Below, one piece after another: positions 10,131 to 19,392 of a stretch of 64,000 nucleotides of DNA. The stretch lies in the NCBI RefSeq assembly GCF_900120125.1, contig NZ_LT635544.1, positions 325,458-389,457 of the forward strand. The letters are read 5' to 3'. The stretch comes from Gemella massiliensis. GTDB lineage: Bacteria; Bacillota; Bacilli; Staphylococcales; Gemellaceae. The first letter of the stretch is position 1. The number at the start of each line of letters is the position of its first letter. The translations under genes and the position numbers were made by a program. Below the pieces are notes generated by a model. The model was not told the origin of the DNA. It ran no database searches and worked only from the letters and a program-made list of their open reading frames with translations.

Positions 10131-10922
10131 GTGAGGGTAGTTTTACTTTGTAGATATGACGGGAGCGGCTATCACGGTTTTCAAATTCAGCCGAATAATA
10201 ATACCGTTCAAGCAGAAATAGAACAGAGTTTAAAAAAAATACACAAAAAAGATGTGCGTATTTATATGAGTGGGCGTACCGATAGCAAGGTGCATGCCTA
10301 TGGCCAAGTGTTACATTTTGATAGTGATTTAAATATTTCGGGTGAGGCATGGAAAAGGGCAATAAATGCAAATTTACCTAAAGACATTCGTATTGTATCT
10401 GCAATGTTAACGGATAATGATTTTCATGTGAGATATAATAGCATAAAAAAAACATATCTTTATAAATTATATATCGGAAAAGAAGTAGATCCTCTGTTAA
10501 TTAATTATGTAGGGCATCAACCTTTTCGTTTTGATTTAGAAAAAGCGCAGAGTACAATACAATATTTTTTAGGAGAACATGATTTTACCTCATTTTGTTC
10601 AAAAAATAGCAGTGTAGAAGACAAAGTTCGAACAATTTATGATTTTTCTATAGAACGTGACAGTTTAAATGATAATATAATTAATTTTGAAATTACCGGT
10701 AATGGTTTTTTATATAATATGGTAAGAATTATTGTCGGGACTATAATAAATGTTGCAAATGGAAAATATGAAGCTGAATATATTGAAGAAATATTTAAAA
10801 AACAAGATAGACAATTTGCCGGAGCACGTGCTGACGCACAAGGTTTATATTTAAAATGTGTAGAATATAATAATGAAGTTGTTAATAGATTTATAAAAAA
10901 TGCTTTAAAATATTATAAATAA
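10131..10922 (+). CDS. truA: tRNA pseudouridine(38-40) synthase TruA
   Basis: The 263-residue length and core motif SGRTDSKVHAYGQ, with the catalytic Asp in RTD, identify TruA, which isomerises uridines 38-40 in the tRNA anticodon arm. Most TruA proteins have a Gly after the variable residue (RTDxGVHA); here it is Lys. The GTG start follows AAGGAGGAATAAT; the overlapping ATG is followed by a stop. In many Firmicutes truA directly follows ecfT. Here it precedes the ecf genes, separated by about 540 bases. Confidence 0.93.
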   Translation: MRVVLLCRYDGSGYHGFQIQPNNNTVQAEIEQSLKKIHKKDVRIYMSGRTDSKVHAYGQVLHFDSDLNISGEAWKRAINANLPKDIRIVSAMLTDNDFHVRYNSIKKTYLYKLYIGKEVDPLLINYVGHQPFRFDLEKAQSTIQYFLGEHDFTSFCSKNSSVEDKVRTIYDFSIERDSLNDNIINFEITGNGFLYNMVRIIVGTIINVANGKYEAEYIEEIFKKQDRQFAGARADAQGLYLKCVEYNNEVVNRFIKNALKYYK

Positions 10923-11068
10923 TGATGTTAGATTTATTAGCTTATGATGAGAAAATGGTGAAAATTATCAGAACGAGCTTAGTAAAAGAAAAGTTAGATA
11001 TTCCGAGAACTGCTTTAATTCCGGTGATAAAATTATACGAATTATTAGGTTTTAAACAGATTGAATAA
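10922..11068 (+). CDS. Small hypothetical protein, 48 residues
   Basis: The ATG overlaps the truA stop codon by one base (TAATG), the arrangement used for translational coupling. The product starts MMLDLLAYDEKMVKIIRTSL and ends LYELLGFKQIE, with no signal peptide or membrane segment. Its amino-acid use looks like real coding sequence. It could be a real coupled small protein or the start of a decayed gene. I do not recognise the family. Confidence 0.45.
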   Translation: MMLDLLAYDEKMVKIIRTSLVKEKLDIPRTALIPVIKLYELLGFKQIE

Positions 11069-11210
11069 GAGGAAGAAATTATACATAGTACCACGGGTTA
11101 TTTTTCCCTTAAAGAAATTTAAAATTAAGATAAAAACCGGTTTGGGGTATGGGGTAATAGAATTAGGGAAAATACTTAATCGCCGTTTTGGTGAAAAAGG
11201 TTTTTCTTAA
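11061..11210 (+). pseudogene. Possible gene remnant, 49 codons from a TTG
   Basis: In a different frame, overlapping the end of the previous small gene, an open stretch encodes VPRVIFPLKKFKIK followed by GLGYGVIELGKILNRRFGE before a stop. It has no ATG and no convincing ribosome site. The composition looks protein-like, so this and the 48-residue ORF may be pieces of one frameshifted gene. The rest of the gap up to 11459 is AT-rich, with four CCGG-containing spots (AACCGGTT and similar) and the ecf promoter. Confidence 0.25.
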
Positions 11211-11399
11211 TTCTTTTTTATCGAAAAAATTGAGTGAAAGGAAATATTTGAGAAAAATTCTAAAATATTATATTGATATTGAAAAAACAAATCAGAACCG
11301 GTTATGATATTAAAAAATAAAATTATTATTTTTGAAAAAATTAAAAATACCGGATATTTTGTTTTTTATAGAATTTTAATTTTCAACCGGTACTAAAGT

Positions 11400-11428
11400 T
11401 TGAGAAATATAAAGAAATTTGGTATAAT
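11400..11428 (+). promoter_or_regulatory. Promoter for the ecf operon
   Basis: TTGAGA and TATAAT are spaced 17 bp apart, 31 bases before the ecfA1 ATG. Confidence 0.55.
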
Positions 11429-11459
11429 AAAATGATATTGTTAAGGCAAGGACATAAAG

Positions 11460-12290
11460 ATGATAAAATTTGATAATGTAAGTTTTATATATAATAACAC
11501 TAAAAAAAAAGTATTGAAAAATATTACTTTTGTGGTAGAAAAGGGCAGTTGGTTAACCGTCCTTGGAGAAAATGGTAGTGGTAAATCAACATTAATGAAA
11601 TTAATTTATGGACAGAATATTGCAAGTAGCGGTAATATTTTTCTAAATAATAAAAAATATTCAAAAGAAATACTGAATGAAATTCATAGTAAAATAGCGG
11701 TTGTATTTCAAAATCCTGATAATCAATTTGTAGGTAGCACCGTTGAAGAAGATATAGCCTTTGGACTTGAGAATAATAATATTCCTCGTGAAAAAATGGA
11801 TATGATTATTGATGAAGTTTTGGAGATTGTTGATATGAAAGAATATCGAAAGTCCGAACCGACAGCATTATCCGGTGGACAAAAACAGCGCGTTGCGTTG
11901 GCATCCGCTCTGGCACTTAAACCGCAACTATTAATATTGGACGAGGCGACAAGTATGCTTGATCCGGGGGCAAGAAGTTATGTATTAAAATATATAAAAA
12001 AAATTAACAAAGAGCAAAAATTGACGATTATTTCGATAACGCATGATGCGGAAGAAAGCATCTATTCTGATAATATAATTATTTTAAAAGAAGGTGAAAT
12101 AGTATATAAAGGAGATTATAATAGTTTATATAATAATGCCCTAATATTGGAAAATTATCATTTAGAAGTACCTTTTCTTGAGAAATTTAAACGAAACCTA
12201 AATGAATATACAAATAGCGATATATTTACAGTAACAGATAGCGAAAAGAGCGTGGTAGATAAATTATGCAAATTAGTTTTAAAAACGTAG
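11460..12290 (+). CDS. ecfA1: ECF transporter ATPase EcfA1
   Basis: This 276-residue ABC ATPase has Walker A GENGSGKST (about 37-45), Q-loop VFQNPDNQFVG, signature LSGGQKQRVALA and Walker B LLILDEATSMLD. The VFQNPDNQ Q-loop and DEATSMLDP are characteristic of EcfA (CbiO) ATPases that power group II energy-coupling-factor vitamin transporters. It pairs with EcfA2 as a heterodimer beneath EcfT and exchanges S components encoded elsewhere. Its end overlaps ecfA2 by 25 bases. Confidence 0.95.
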   Translation: MIKFDNVSFIYNNTKKKVLKNITFVVEKGSWLTVLGENGSGKSTLMKLIYGQNIASSGNIFLNNKKYSKEILNEIHSKIAVVFQNPDNQFVGSTVEEDIAFGLENNNIPREKMDMIIDEVLEIVDMKEYRKSEPTALSGGQKQRVALASALALKPQLLILDEATSMLDPGARSYVLKYIKKINKEQKLTIISITHDAEESIYSDNIIILKEGEIVYKGDYNSLYNNALILENYHLEVPFLEKFKRNLNEYTNSDIFTVTDSEKSVVDKLCKLVLKT

Positions 12291-13153
12291 ATTATAATTA
12301 TAATGAAAAAACCCCTTACGAAAGAAAGGTACTAAAAAATATCAATATAGATATACAAGACGGCAGTTATACTGTTATCGTAGGCAAGACGGGCAGTGGA
12401 AAATCGACGCTAATAGAACATATAAACGGTTTATTGGTACCAAGCACGGGAGAAGTTACGGTCGGTACGACAGTCTTAAGACAAGCAAAAAATAAAAAAG
12501 AACGTAAAGAACTGGCAAAAACATTACGTAATCTTAGAGAACAAGTAGCTGTACTTTTCCAATTTTCCGAACAACAGCTATTTGAAACAACTGTGTTAAA
12601 AGATATTATTTTTGCTCCGTTAAACTACGGTGTTGACGAACGAACAGCGATAAATCGTGCAAAAAGATTAATTAATCTGGTAGGACTTAGTGAAGAATAT
12701 TTGGATAAATCGCCATTTGAACTATCCGGCGGAGAGATGAGAAAAATCGCTCTTTGCGGTGTTTTGGCACTTAAGCCTAAAACACTGATACTTGATGAAC
12801 CGACGGTAGCACTTGATTATAAAAGCAGAACAGAGATTATGAAACTTATAAGTAAATTAAAAGAACAGTTAAATATGACAATTGTCTTAGTAACACATAA
12901 TATGGAATATGTGCTTGAGTATGCCGATAAGGTCTTTGTAATGAAAAAAGGTAGAGTAGTGTTTAGCGGAAGTGCGGAAGAACTTTTTACCAATAAAACG
13001 ATATTAACGGAAAATGCACTGGAATTGCCGGAAGTATTAAAAATGTATAATAAATTAAAAAATCAGGGAATAGACATAGGGTTATTCCCAAGAAAATATT
13101 CTGATTTAACAAAGGGCATAAAATTATTACTGGAAAGGGCTAAAGATGAATAA
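12266..13153 (+). CDS. ecfA2: ECF transporter ATPase EcfA2
   Basis: This 295-residue ABC ATPase has Walker A GKTGSGKST, Q-loop LFQFSEQQLFE, signature LSGGEMRKIA and Walker B LILDEPTVALD. The FQFSEQQLFE and GGEMRKIA motifs mark it as EcfA2, the second ATPase of the ECF module. The ATG start lies inside ecfA1, and the 3' end overlaps ecfT by 8 bases, so the three genes are translationally coupled. Confidence 0.95.
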   Translation: MQISFKNVDYNYNEKTPYERKVLKNINIDIQDGSYTVIVGKTGSGKSTLIEHINGLLVPSTGEVTVGTTVLRQAKNKKERKELAKTLRNLREQVAVLFQFSEQQLFETTVLKDIIFAPLNYGVDERTAINRAKRLINLVGLSEEYLDKSPFELSGGEMRKIALCGVLALKPKTLILDEPTVALDYKSRTEIMKLISKLKEQLNMTIVLVTHNMEYVLEYADKVFVMKKGRVVFSGSAEELFTNKTILTENALELPEVLKMYNKLKNQGIDIGLFPRKYSDLTKGIKLLLERAKDE

Positions 13154-13934
13154 TTCATTAATTAGTAAATATATACCGCTAGGAACAGTTATTCATAATT
13201 TAGATCCGCGACTAAAACTGTTTTTTGTAACGGTGTATTTAGTTGATGTATTTATAGCAACTGATATTGTAGAATTTTTGATATTATTTATAATATTGAT
13301 AATAAGTGTACACTTATCTAAAACAACATTAAAGCAATTAATATTCAGTATCAAATCGGTTAGTGTATTAATCTTTTTTACATCACTAATACACTTGGTG
13401 TTTAATAGAACGGGGGAAAAGTTAATTGAGTATTACGGTTTTGTATTATACAGCGGTGCGTTGTACGGTATAATACTTATTACCTGTCGTTTTTCGTTGG
13501 TAGTAATGATTATGATAGTCTTTATGATGACAACTTCTCCAACGGAAATTACCCACGCAATAGAAAAAAGTCTTGGATTTTTAAATAAAATTGGTGTACC
13601 TATTTCGACTTTCGCCTTAGTTTTATCTATTTCACTGCGTTTTATTCCAACGATTTTGGAAGAAGCTAATAGAATAATTAATGCTCAAGTATCACGCGGT
13701 TCAGATTTTAATGAGGGGAATATACTCCAAAAAACAAAAAAAATTATTCCTATACTTATCCCGTTGTTTATAGCTACTCTTAAAAGGGCTGATGAACTGG
13801 CAACGGCAATGGAAGTGCGGGGCTATAATACAACAGCTAAAAGAACACGATACAAGGTATTACATTATCAAAAATATGATTATTTAAGCTATGTATTAAT
13901 TATAGCTATTACAATATTTATAGTGATATTATGA
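13146..13934 (+). CDS. ecfT: ECF transporter transmembrane protein EcfT
   Basis: The 262-residue membrane protein starts YIPLGTVIHNLDPRLKL, the usual EcfT opening, and has about five hydrophobic segments. The coupling-helix motif AQVSRGSDF and a second region RADELATAMEVRGY provide the two Ala-Arg-Gly signatures that contact the EcfA subunits. It is the shared scaffold for vitamin S components. None is encoded here. The next gene starts 56 bases later with its own ribosome site. Confidence 0.95.
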   Translation: MNNSLISKYIPLGTVIHNLDPRLKLFFVTVYLVDVFIATDIVEFLILFIILIISVHLSKTTLKQLIFSIKSVSVLIFFTSLIHLVFNRTGEKLIEYYGFVLYSGALYGIILITCRFSLVVMIMIVFMMTTSPTEITHAIEKSLGFLNKIGVPISTFALVLSISLRFIPTILEEANRIINAQVSRGSDFNEGNILQKTKKIIPILIPLFIATLKRADELATAMEVRGYNTTAKRTRYKVLHYQKYDYLSYVLIIAITIFIVIL

Positions 13935-13990
13935 CTTTTATTAATTAAAATAATTAGTCTGAATTTCACCTAATAATGTAAGGAGAATAT

Positions 13991-15022
13991 ATGGAAACGG
14001 AAATAATTAATATAAATACAAGCACTGATAAGGAGAGTATTTATAAAAAATTAAAACAATATTATAATGAAAATAAATTAGTTGCTATTCCGACAGAAAC
14101 GGTCTATGGATTAAGTGCTGATGCAACTAAAGATGAGGCGGTTGGAAAAATTTATACTGCTAAGGGAAGACCGAGTGACAATCCGCTTATTATCCATTTT
14201 TATGAAATTAGCCAGTTGGATAATATTGTTGATTATTCAGATGAATGTGTAAAAAAATTAGCAGAGTATTTTTGGCCTGGCCCGATGACCCTTATTTTAA
14301 ATGCAAAAGTTAATAACAATATATCAAAAAAAGCTAGTGCAGGGTTAAAAACATTGGCGGTAAGAATGCCGTCGAATAAAACGGCACGAAATATTTTAAA
14401 AGAAACACGTATATTACTTGCAGCACCGAGTGCCAACACCAGCGGGAAACCGTCACCGACACGTTTTTCGCATGTTTACCATGATTTGAACGGGAAAATA
14501 GAGGTAATAATCGAAGATGAACAAGCGGAATTTGGGTTAGAGAGTACGGTGATTGACTGTACACGAACACCGCTCGTTATAGCAAGACCCGGAGAGATAA
14601 CAAAAGAAAATATTGAAGTTGTACTAGGTACAGGCAGTGTAAAATATAATGACGAAATAATGACTGAAACTAAAGCCCCGATAGCGCCGGGAATGAAGTA
14701 CCGACACTATTCACCGGAAGCGGAACTTATAGTTTATCATGATACTTTAGACAAATTGATAGAATATTTAAAAACAAAAAATAAAAAAACAGGTTTAATA
14801 ACTTATAGTGATAATGAAAAAAAAGTAGAAGACTTACCGGTAGTAGTAAAATTTCTTGCGAACAACGAAAAAAATATTGAACAATCGAATAAAAATTTAT
14901 ATAATATTCTAAGAGAGTTCGATAATGAGAAGGTAGATGAAATATATATGCTACCCATAAAAGAAACTAAAGAAAACGTAGCTTTGCTTAATAGACTTAA
15001 TAAAGCGATTAGTAAAAAGTAA
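13991..15022 (+). CDS. ywlC: Threonylcarbamoyl-AMP synthase, Sua5/YwlC type
   Basis: The 343-residue length shows the longer Sua5 form: an N-terminal YrdC domain (IPTETVYGLSADAT, KGRPSDNPLIIH, PGPMTLIL, PSANTSGKPSPT) and a C-terminal Sua5 domain reached by the linker PIAPGMKYRHYSPEAEL. It makes threonylcarbamoyl-AMP from threonine, bicarbonate and ATP, the first step of t6A37 modification in ANN-decoding tRNAs. AAGGAG precedes the ATG. It heads a close run with the glycosyltransferase 14 bases downstream. Confidence 0.94.
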   Translation: METEIININTSTDKESIYKKLKQYYNENKLVAIPTETVYGLSADATKDEAVGKIYTAKGRPSDNPLIIHFYEISQLDNIVDYSDECVKKLAEYFWPGPMTLILNAKVNNNISKKASAGLKTLAVRMPSNKTARNILKETRILLAAPSANTSGKPSPTRFSHVYHDLNGKIEVIIEDEQAEFGLESTVIDCTRTPLVIARPGEITKENIEVVLGTGSVKYNDEIMTETKAPIAPGMKYRHYSPEAELIVYHDTLDKLIEYLKTKNKKTGLITYSDNEKKVEDLPVVVKFLANNEKNIEQSNKNLYNILREFDNEKVDEIYMLPIKETKENVALLNRLNKAISKK

Positions 15023-15036
15023 TTAGGAGATTAGTA

Positions 15037-15993
15037 ATGAAAAAACTATATGTGGTAATACCTTGCTACAATGAAGAAGAGGTATTAAACGAAACGGCAA
15101 AACGTTTAGAAATAAAAATGAACACTATGATAGAGGAAAACTTGATTGCCGAAGATAGTCGAGTTGTCTTGGTGAATGACGGTTCAAAAGATAAAACATG
15201 GGAAATGATAGAAAAATTACACAAAAATAATCCGTTATTCAGCGGAATAAACTTAAGTCGTAATCGTGGACATCAAAATGCACTTTTAGCCGGACTTATG
15301 ACGGTAAAAGATTATTGTGATGTGAGTATTTCAATGGATGCGGATCTTCAAGATGATATTGATGCCATGAATAAAATGATAAAAAAATATTATGACGGTT
15401 GTGATATTGTTTATGGAGTACGTTCAGCTCGAACAACCGATACATTTTTTAAACGTTTTACAGCAGAAGCCTTTTATCGTATGATGGAAAAATTAGGGGC
15501 TAATACGGTGTTTAACCATGCTGACTATCGCTTAATGAGCAAACGTGCTTTGGAAGGTTTGGCAGAATTTAAAGAAGTTAATTTATTTTTACGCGGTATC
15601 GTTCCTATGATCGGGTATCCGACAGATGTTGTTACTTATGAACGTGCGGAGCGTTTTGCGGGGGAAAGTAAATATCCGTTGTCAAAAATGCTTGCATTCG
15701 CTTTTGAGGGAATTACGTCATTGTCGGTAAAACTAATTCGTTTTATTACAGTCGGTGGAATGTTGATGATTTTTATAGCGGTGATTGTATTTTTCTACAC
15801 ATTATACAGCTATTTTGCAGGTTCTGCACGTCCGGGCTGGTCAAGTACAATGATTTCAATGTGGTTTATCGGAGGGATGATTATGATTTCTCTGGGAATT
15901 GTTGGCGAATATGTAGGAAAAATTTATCTTGAAACAAAAGAGCGTCCACGCTTTATTATTGAAAAATTTTTAAACGAAGAAACAAAGGAATAA
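15037..15993 (+). CDS. GT2 family glycosyltransferase, GtrB/CsbB type
   Basis: The 318-residue protein has a GT2 catalytic domain (PCYNEEEVL, NDGSKDKTW, SRNRGHQNALLAG, MDADLQDD) followed by two C-terminal membrane segments (about 235-260 and 273-297). This is the layout of polyprenyl-phosphate glycosyltransferases such as CsbB and GtrB. They load a sugar onto undecaprenyl phosphate, for use outside the membrane by a polytopic transferase. The next gene encodes a candidate for that partner, 3 bases away. The sugar is unknown. Confidence 0.88.
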   Translation: MKKLYVVIPCYNEEEVLNETAKRLEIKMNTMIEENLIAEDSRVVLVNDGSKDKTWEMIEKLHKNNPLFSGINLSRNRGHQNALLAGLMTVKDYCDVSISMDADLQDDIDAMNKMIKKYYDGCDIVYGVRSARTTDTFFKRFTAEAFYRMMEKLGANTVFNHADYRLMSKRALEGLAEFKEVNLFLRGIVPMIGYPTDVVTYERAERFAGESKYPLSKMLAFAFEGITSLSVKLIRFITVGGMLMIFIAVIVFFYTLYSYFAGSARPGWSSTMISMWFIGGMIMISLGIVGEYVGKIYLETKERPRFIIEKFLNEETKE

Positions 15994-15996
15994 TCT

Positions 15997-17532
15997 ATGA
16001 GTAAGGAAATATTATCTAAAATTGCTAATTTTTTAATAAAAGTAATAGCCATTATATTCTTTTTATTAATGGGATTTAATACACTATTAGTTTTAACAAA
16101 AACAGCAATATTTCCAAGAGATTATCAAGAAACATTATATTATAAACAAGATAATACTATACTAAATATTATTTTTCTCGTAATATTTAGTATAGTTATC
16201 TTAATGTGTACAAAATATCTAAAAAAAATTATTAGTGTAAAGCGTTTGGTACTTATTGTAATGATTTATGCTTTTATAATGAGTATATTATTCGCAATTT
16301 TACGACGTGATTATGTACAGTTTGATCCATTTAATGTTATTGATCAAACAAACAACTTTATTCGTGGTAATTATAGTGGGCTTGATAAAGGAAATAATTA
16401 TTTATATATATACTCACACCAAATAACGACTATTTTTATATTCCAAATAATACTTAATCTTTTTGGAAGAGCAACATTTATTTTGTATATTATGCAAAGT
16501 TTTTCGATAAGTTTTATCATAATGATGTTATATAAAATATCTAATATATTATTTGATGATGAAGATACAAATTATCTTGTAGTTATTCTTGGTGCATTGT
16601 GTTTTCCTTTAGTTTTTTATGTAGCATTTGTTTATGGTATATTGCCGGGAATGTTTTTAACACTTGTAGCTTATTATTATTTTATAAAGTATACAAAGCA
16701 AAAACAATGGTATATGTTGGTTATCAGCTTATTTGCACTTAATCTTTCGATTATTTTGATAGGTAATAATATTATTCATATGTTGGCGATTTTTAGTGTT
16801 GCGATGGTGTACTTTATTAAGAAAAAAGACAAAAAGATACCATTATTTATTATTTCATGTCTTTTTGTAATGATAGCAGGTAAAAGTATTATTTATAATT
16901 ATTACGAGGTGAAATCGCAAAGGGAAATTTCTAGCGGAGTAAATAAAATAACTTGGATTGCTATGGGTATGCAGGAAGGTGAAAGAGAAGCAGGTTGGTG
17001 GAATAGATTTAACTATGATATTATGCCGGAAGAAGAATATAATGATGAAAGAATAAAAGAAATCGCAAAAAATTCTATTAAACAAAGATTAAATGTTTTT
17101 AAAGAAAATCCTAGTTATGCACTGGATTTTTATAAGAGAAAATATGAAAATCAATTTATAGAACCGACGTTTCAAAGTTTATTGGTGACGGCACCACAGC
17201 GTAATTTTGACAGTGAAACACAACTGGAAAAGGTTAAAGATTTTTTTGTTAAACAGATTTACTTTAATGAAACACATAGTTTCTTAAACTTTTTAATGAA
17301 GATATTTCAAGTGTTTATTTATATATTCACCTTTGTTTTTTCGGTAGTAATATATAGACGTAAACAGGAAGTATATGCACTTATACCGATAGCATTTGTA
17401 GGTGGAACTCTATTCCATATGATTTGGGAAGCGAAGAGCAGATATGTTTTTCCGTATTTTGTTTTTCTTCTACCCTTAGCGGCTTATGGATTAGTTGTCG
17501 TTAAAAATAAAATATTAACATATAAAAAATAA
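15997..17532 (+). CDS. Polytopic membrane protein, probable GT-C glycosyltransferase
   Basis: The 511 residues form about ten to twelve hydrophobic segments. An early extracytoplasmic loop holds FDPFNVIDQTNNFIRG, placed like the acidic loop of GT-C enzymes (ArnT/PMT type). A soluble loop of about 100 residues (about 300-430) lies before the last membrane segments. With the GT2 gene directly upstream it fits the second step of a three-component glycosylation system that moves a lipid-linked sugar onto a surface acceptor. I see no flippase gene here. The exact family is not certain. Confidence 0.65.
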   Translation: MSKEILSKIANFLIKVIAIIFFLLMGFNTLLVLTKTAIFPRDYQETLYYKQDNTILNIIFLVIFSIVILMCTKYLKKIISVKRLVLIVMIYAFIMSILFAILRRDYVQFDPFNVIDQTNNFIRGNYSGLDKGNNYLYIYSHQITTIFIFQIILNLFGRATFILYIMQSFSISFIIMMLYKISNILFDDEDTNYLVVILGALCFPLVFYVAFVYGILPGMFLTLVAYYYFIKYTKQKQWYMLVISLFALNLSIILIGNNIIHMLAIFSVAMVYFIKKKDKKIPLFIISCLFVMIAGKSIIYNYYEVKSQREISSGVNKITWIAMGMQEGEREAGWWNRFNYDIMPEEEYNDERIKEIAKNSIKQRLNVFKENPSYALDFYKRKYENQFIEPTFQSLLVTAPQRNFDSETQLEKVKDFFVKQIYFNETHSFLNFLMKIFQVFIYIFTFVFSVVIYRRKQEVYALIPIAFVGGTLFHMIWEAKSRYVFPYFVFLLPLAAYGLVVVKNKILTYKK

Positions 17533-17544
17533 AAGAGGAACAAA

Positions 17545-18753
17545 ATGAAAAAAGTAATGTGTAGTGTTTTTATGATTGCAACTTTGAGTTTAATGACTTC
17601 ACAGTTTAATACAAAAATCGTTTCTGCCGGTGATATTTACGTTCCGTTCGGAAAAAAGGATTTATCAAAGGAAGAAAGTGGACAAATAATAGACTTTGAA
17701 GATTTGAATTTAAAAGAATCATTATTGGAATATTATAAATTTCATATTGATAAAAATTATAAAGGAAAAGATATTACTGTAGGAATGATGAAACAATTTA
17801 CAAGTTTGTCATTACCGTGGATGAATATTTTTTCTTTAAAAGGGTTAGAGTATGCAACAAATTTAAAAACATTGAATCTATCCAATAATTTTATTGAAGA
17901 TTTATCGCCACTCGAAAATCTTAAAGAAATAGAAGATTTGAATTTAACTAATAATAAAATAAAAGATACAAAAAGTTTGGCACAGCTAAAGAAATTAAAA
18001 CAACTGTCATTAAGAAAAAATTTAATGAATAATTTAGATTTTCTTAATGAATTAAATGTAGAGTCGCTGGATATTTCAATAAACGGAGCTTTAAAAGATT
18101 ATGTCCCGAATAACTTAAAACTGGACAATATAAGGAGTTTAAATATTTCAGGAATTGGTTTTGACAATATAACATTTTTAAAAAATGCGAAAAAATTGGA
18201 AAGTTTGATTGCAGAAGAAAATTCAATAAAAGATCTAACTCCGCTTGAGAGCTTAAACAATATAAGAATTTTATATTTAGATAGAAATAATATAATAGAT
18301 ATAAGCCCACTAAGAAAACTAGAAAATTTGGAAGAGTTATTGTTATACAAAAACAGTATTGAAGATATAAGAGCATTGTACGGCAAGAAATATTTATATC
18401 GTCTAATGCTTAATGATAATTTGGGATTAAAAGATATTTCTCCACTAGCCACCGCAGGTAATTTGGCAAGTTTGGATATTTCCAATACAGCGGTAGAAGA
18501 AATAAAACCGTTAAATGATTTGAAATATATTTATTATGTTGCGGTAAAAAATACAAAAATCAGCAATAACGACTTGGAAAAATTTGAAGAACATAACAAA
18601 GTTGTTAAAAAGAATAATAATATTGATAAAAAGATCGAAGTTATAAAAACGGAAGCATCAAAGTATTTCAGTATTAAAAATTATATATTTATGTTTATAA
18701 TAGTATTAATAACACTAACAGGAATACGAAGTTATTGGAGAAAAAATAAATAA
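17545..18753 (+). CDS. Secreted, membrane-anchored leucine-rich-repeat protein
   Basis: The 402-residue protein starts with a signal peptide (MKKVMCSVFMIATLSL...VSAGD). About nine internalin-type repeats of 21-22 residues follow (around 95-320; LKTLNLSNNFIEDLSPLENL is typical). It ends in a membrane segment (about 375-395) and a short basic tail. There is no LPxTG motif, so it should stay in the membrane with the repeats outside. Such repeats usually bind proteins. It lies 12 bases after the GT-C gene and may be an acceptor or accessory factor of that system (inference). Confidence 0.85.
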   Translation: MKKVMCSVFMIATLSLMTSQFNTKIVSAGDIYVPFGKKDLSKEESGQIIDFEDLNLKESLLEYYKFHIDKNYKGKDITVGMMKQFTSLSLPWMNIFSLKGLEYATNLKTLNLSNNFIEDLSPLENLKEIEDLNLTNNKIKDTKSLAQLKKLKQLSLRKNLMNNLDFLNELNVESLDISINGALKDYVPNNLKLDNIRSLNISGIGFDNITFLKNAKKLESLIAEENSIKDLTPLESLNNIRILYLDRNNIIDISPLRKLENLEELLLYKNSIEDIRALYGKKYLYRLMLNDNLGLKDISPLATAGNLASLDISNTAVEEIKPLNDLKYIYYVAVKNTKISNNDLEKFEEHNKVVKKNNNIDKKIEVIKTEASKYFSIKNYIFMFIIVLITLTGIRSYWRKNK

Positions 18754-18766
18754 AGGAGGTGTTTTT

Positions 18767-19123
18767 ATGGCAATGTCTATAAATACTAAAGTAGTTTACA
18801 ATACAAAGGCTAATTTTTTATCGGGTGGAATAGGTAATAAACATGGTGATATTTTAGTAGGAGATAAAGCTATAGAATTTTATAATCATCGTAACCCTGA
18901 AGACTATATCCAAATACCGTGGGAGCAAATCGAAAGGGTAAGAGCGCAAATATTTTTCAAAGATAAATATATTCGAGGATTTTTTATAGATACTAAAAAA
19001 GATGGCAGTTTTAATTTTGTAGTAAAAAATGCCGGAAAATGTCTTAAAGAAATGAGGAAGTTTATCGGCAACGAAAAAATAGTCAGAAACAAGCCTTTAA
19101 TTTCGTTGAGAAGATTATTTTAA
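18767..19123 (+). CDS. DUF956 family protein (ManO-like)
   Basis: The 118-residue protein matches DUF956: an N-terminal TKVVYNTKANFLSGG segment, then IEFYNHRNPEDYIQIPWEQIERV and a C-terminal LISLRRLF. DUF956 proteins such as ManO are usually encoded with mannose-type PTS transporters and influence their expression. No PTS gene is nearby; it follows the leucine-rich-repeat gene by 13 bases with a very strong AAAGGAGGT site. The function in this setting is open. Confidence 0.75.
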   Translation: MAMSINTKVVYNTKANFLSGGIGNKHGDILVGDKAIEFYNHRNPEDYIQIPWEQIERVRAQIFFKDKYIRGFFIDTKKDGSFNFVVKNAGKCLKEMRKFIGNEKIVRNKPLISLRRLF

Positions 19124-19260
19124 AAAAATAATCAAAAGTAATTTTGGTTGTTCCTTTTGAAAAAGGATAAAATAATTTCAGGATTAGTTCAAGTTAGTTG
19201 TGGGGGTTCATATCACTACCTAATTATTGCGGAAATATTTGTAAAATATATATAAGAATA

Positions 19261-19319
19261 TTGACAAAAGAGTAATAAAATGATAATATGTATTTGTACC
19301 TACTAGTAGGTACAAATAC
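19261..19319 (+). promoter_or_regulatory. Promoter with 30-bp perfect palindromic operator
   Basis: A consensus TTGACA (19261-19266) and a TAATAT box 17 bp later (19284-19289) run straight into a perfect 30-bp palindrome at 19290-19319, centred on ACTAGT with TACCTACTAGTAGGTA as core. Its place over the expected start point is that of a repressor operator. The tetR gene close by is the natural candidate regulator. No protein gene follows on this strand. Confidence 0.65.
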
Positions 19320-19392
19320 TTTCTTTTATATAATTTCTAATTTATTCTATGGTTGATTTTATCGAACATAAGAATATTCTACAAGGTTAACC
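19320..19392 (+). ncRNA. Possible short untranslated RNA between operator and terminator
   Basis: Transcription from the palindromic promoter would give an RNA of about 130 bases ending at the terminator near 19430. The only ATG frame (19349) encodes 13 residues without a ribosome site. Either this is a regulated small RNA, or the gene once driven by this promoter was deleted. Confidence 0.3.

Noticed and set aside
11100-11400. CCGG-centred spots in the truA-ecfA1 gap as a possible operator array
   Set aside because: Spacing is irregular and only one is a full AACCGGTT palindrome, so the support is too weak to call a regulatory array.
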